The notes below the pieces were generated by a model, which made no database searches, was not told where the DNA came from, and worked only from the letters and a program-made list of their open reading frames with translations. The translations under genes and the position numbers were made by a program. A stretch of 7,219 bases of DNA, from assembly GCA_026399445.1 (NCBI GenBank), contig JAPLRA010000363.1, positions 1-7,219 on the forward strand, written 5' to 3'. Within the stretch, counting starts at the first letter, position 1. Each line of letters starts with the position of its first letter. Shown one piece after another: positions 5,531 to 7,219 of this stretch. This DNA is from Sulfuritalea sp. Its GTDB lineage: Bacteria > Pseudomonadota > Gammaproteobacteria > Burkholderiales > Rhodocyclaceae.

Positions 5531-7219
5531 CCACCAGCAGGAGCACGAGGAGCGTGACGAAGCTGTACATCAGGTAGACCGCAATGCGCCCGCCTTGCAG
5601 TCTGACGATCAGCGTCGATGCCCAGCCGGCCGCCTTCGCCACCGGCAGGTAAAGCCAGTGCCAGAAATGATCCTCGACCCTGACGCTGTAATACGGCTTG
5701 GCGTCCCGGGCGACCGGGAAATGCCGCTCCATGCGGAACATCGGCTCGAAGATGCGCCGGATCGGCTGGCTGAAGCCCTCGGCGGTGTCCTGCGCCCGCG
5801 GTCCCTGAAAGTAGTAGCCGCAATCCCAGGCCGACGTGCGGCGCACGCGACCATGATAAAGATGGCGCACCAGCCAGCGTCCCAGCAGCAACGTGGCGGC
5901 AATGGTGGCGAGAAAGATCACCGGCTCGTAACTCGCCTGTTCCGGCGAAATCGGCGCCAGCATCCACCAGCCCTGTTCGTTCAGCTTGTCGGCGAGTCCG
6001 GTGCCGAGCATCTGGCGCGTGGCGGCATCGATGCGCGAGATCACCGTCGACGGAAAGATGCCCAGCAGCAGCGTGATGAGCGCCAGCCAGACCAGGCCGA
6101 ACTTCTCCCACGGGCCGGCATCGTGAGCATCCTTGAGCCCGGGTTCGCGCATCTGGCCGAGGAAGATGATGCCGTAGAACTTGACCATGGCGAAGCCGGC
6201 CAGGGCGGCGACGAGAACCACCAGTGCCGCTGCCACCGGCACCACCATGTTGAGCCAGGGGTGCGGCAGGCCTGGCGAAAAGAGGAAGCTTTGCAACAGC
6301 AGCCACTCCGAAACAAAACCCGAAAGTGGCGGCAACCCGGCACTGGCAATCACCCCGACCAGCGCCAGCCAGGCCACCCAGGGCATGCGGTGGATCAGGC
6401 CGCCAAGCTTGCCCAGGCTGCGCTCCTTCGTCGCGTGCAGCACCGAGCCGGTACAGAGGAACAGCAGGCTCTTGAAGGCGGCATGCGCCAGGCAGTGGTA
6501 GAGCACGGCCGTCAGCGCCAGCGCCGCCAGCGCTTCCATGCGGTAGGCATGAAAAATCAGGGTCAGGCCGATGCCGATTGCAATCAACCCGATGTTCTCG
6601 ATCGAGGAATAGGCCAGCAGCCGCTTCATGTCGTTTTGTACCGTGCTGTAGAGCACGCCGAACAGCGCCGTCACGAGACCCACCGTCAGCGCCACCACAC
6701 CCCACCACCACAAGGTCGTATGCAGCAGGTCGAAGCTCACGCGCAACAGGCCGTAGATGGCGGTCTTCAGCATCACGCCGCTCATCATCGCCGACACCGG
6801 CGAAGGCGCAGCCGGATGCGCCTCCGGCAGCCAGACATGGAGCGGCACCAGACCGGCCTTGGCGCCGAAGCCGGCCAGTGCCAGCAGGAAGGCGGCCGAA
6901 CCCCAGAACGGCGACAGTTGCTGGGCGCGCATGCCGGCGAAGCTGTAGTCGCCCGCGCCGCCGGTCATTACGCCAAAGCACAGCAGGATGCCTATGGCGC
7001 CGACGTGGGCGATCAGCAGATACAGGAAGCCTGCGCGGCGGATCTCCTCGTGGCGATGATCGGTGGTGACGAGGAAGAAGGACGACAGGGCCATGGTCTC
7101 CCACGCCACCATGAAGGCATAGGCGTCGTCGGCCAGCAGCACCATCAGCATGCTGGCGAGGAAGACGTGGTATTCGAGGCAGAGCAGCCCCGGCGCGGTA
7201 CCTTCGCCCTTTCTGAAAT
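5520..7219 (-). CDS. hyfB: HyfB-like antiporter subunit (NuoL family), N-terminus outside window
   Basis: The frame is open to the window edge; 565 codons and the TGA are visible, against about 672 residues in E. coli HyfB, so roughly 100 N-terminal residues are missing. Residues here count from the codon at 7217. It is a polytopic NuoL/HyfB proton-channel subunit. Seen are Glu40 in MVAWETMALSSF, Lys120 in GFGAKAGLVPLHVWLPEAHP, the PSPVSAMMSGVMLK block (to Lys151), KRLLAYSSIENIGLI (198-212), Lys249 in AHAAFKSLLF and Glu304 in GFVSEWLLLQS. These match the buried charged residues of Nuo antiporter subunits. A C-terminal part with WDCGYYFQGPRAQDT and AEGFSQPIRRIFEP, then one last hydrophobic helix, is typical of HyfB and not of NuoM. 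ATG 7151 is internal and not the start. It is the first operon gene visible and is followed by hairpin-rich DNA instead of a direct overlap with hyfC. Confidence 0.93.
   Translation of the reverse strand, partial: FRKGEGTAPGLLCLEYHVFLASMLMVLLADDAYAFMVAWETMALSSFFLVTTDHRHEEIRRAGFLYLLIAHVGAIGILLCFGVMTGGAGDYSFAGMRAQQLSPFWGSAAFLLALAGFGAKAGLVPLHVWLPEAHPAAPSPVSAMMSGVMLKTAIYGLLRVSFDLLHTTLWWWGVVALTVGLVTALFGVLYSTVQNDMKRLLAYSSIENIGLIAIGIGLTLIFHAYRMEALAALALTAVLYHCLAHAAFKSLLFLCTGSVLHATKERSLGKLGGLIHRMPWVAWLALVGVIASAGLPPLSGFVSEWLLLQSFLFSPGLPHPWLNMVVPVAAALVVLVAALAGFAMVKFYGIIFLGQMREPGLKDAHDAGPWEKFGLVWLALITLLLGIFPSTVISRIDAATRQMLGTGLADKLNEQGWWMLAPISPEQASYEPVIFLATIAATLLLGRWLVRHLYHGRVRRTSAWDCGYYFQGPRAQDTAEGFSQPIRRIFEPMFRMERHFPVARDAKPYYSVRVEDHFWHWLYLPVAKAAGWASTLIVRLQGGRIAVYLMYSFVTLLVLLLVARP

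Noticed and set aside
5524..7104. Minus-strand open frame overlapping hyfB in another reading frame
   Set aside because: A shadow of hyfB. Only its tail after 5523, outside hyfB, was kept as an uncertain small frame.
216..7219. A standard NADH-quinone oxidoreductase (complex I), an Mrp antiporter or a DAB-type bicarbonate transporter
   Set aside because: The order B-C-E-F-G-I, the HyfE protein and the fused NuoC/NuoD large subunit point to the hydrogenase-4/Ehr type. No NuoE/F/G, MrpA-G set or DUF2309 partner is present.
216..7219. A functional hydrogenase-4 or formate hydrogenlyase
   Set aside because: HyfG lacks both nickel-binding CxxC motifs, and no ferredoxin-type or formate dehydrogenase subunit is in the window.

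Overview
The window is GC-rich and coding-dense. Protein similarity suggests a proteobacterium, most likely a betaproteobacterium of a Rhodocyclales-like type. That placement is inference from recognisable protein sequences and base composition; there is no rRNA or other marker gene.

Layout. Bases 2-172 on the + strand hold the last 56 codons of an FMN-dependent L-lactate dehydrogenase (lldD family). After a 43-base convergent gap, everything else is one minus-strand operon, read from the right edge leftwards: hyfB (5' end outside the window) - hyfC - hyfE - hyfF - hyfG - hyfI. Most joints overlap by 1-4 bases (hyfC/hyfE ATGA, hyfE/hyfF TGATG, hyfG/hyfI GTGA). Two joints are instead filled by short hairpin-bearing stretches of about 120-130 bases: hyfB/hyfC at 5393-5519 and hyfF/hyfG at 2215-2337. 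Each of these is also spanned by a small open frame that begins and ends close to its neighbours.

How the genes work together. The products form a membrane complex of the complex I / group 4 [NiFe]-hydrogenase superfamily: two antiporter-like proton-channel subunits (HyfB, HyfF), a NuoH-like membrane anchor (HyfC), a NuoK-like subunit (HyfE), a fused NuoC/NuoD-like large subunit (HyfG) and a NuoB-like [4Fe-4S] subunit (HyfI). HyfI keeps the four cysteines expected for its cluster. HyfG has no CxxC at either place where a true [NiFe] hydrogenase holds nickel. The complex therefore fits the poorly understood energy-converting-hydrogenase-related (Ehr) group better than a hydrogen-evolving enzyme. 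No ferredoxin-like, NADH-binding or formate dehydrogenase gene lies in the window.

The main oddity is hyfG. Its two halves are well conserved but lie in different frames, joined at about 1637-1644, where roughly 28-30 conserved codons are missing and an 18-base palindrome sits on the junction. Either the gene is broken in this genome or the assembly has a local error. If it is real, the complex would lack its large subunit.
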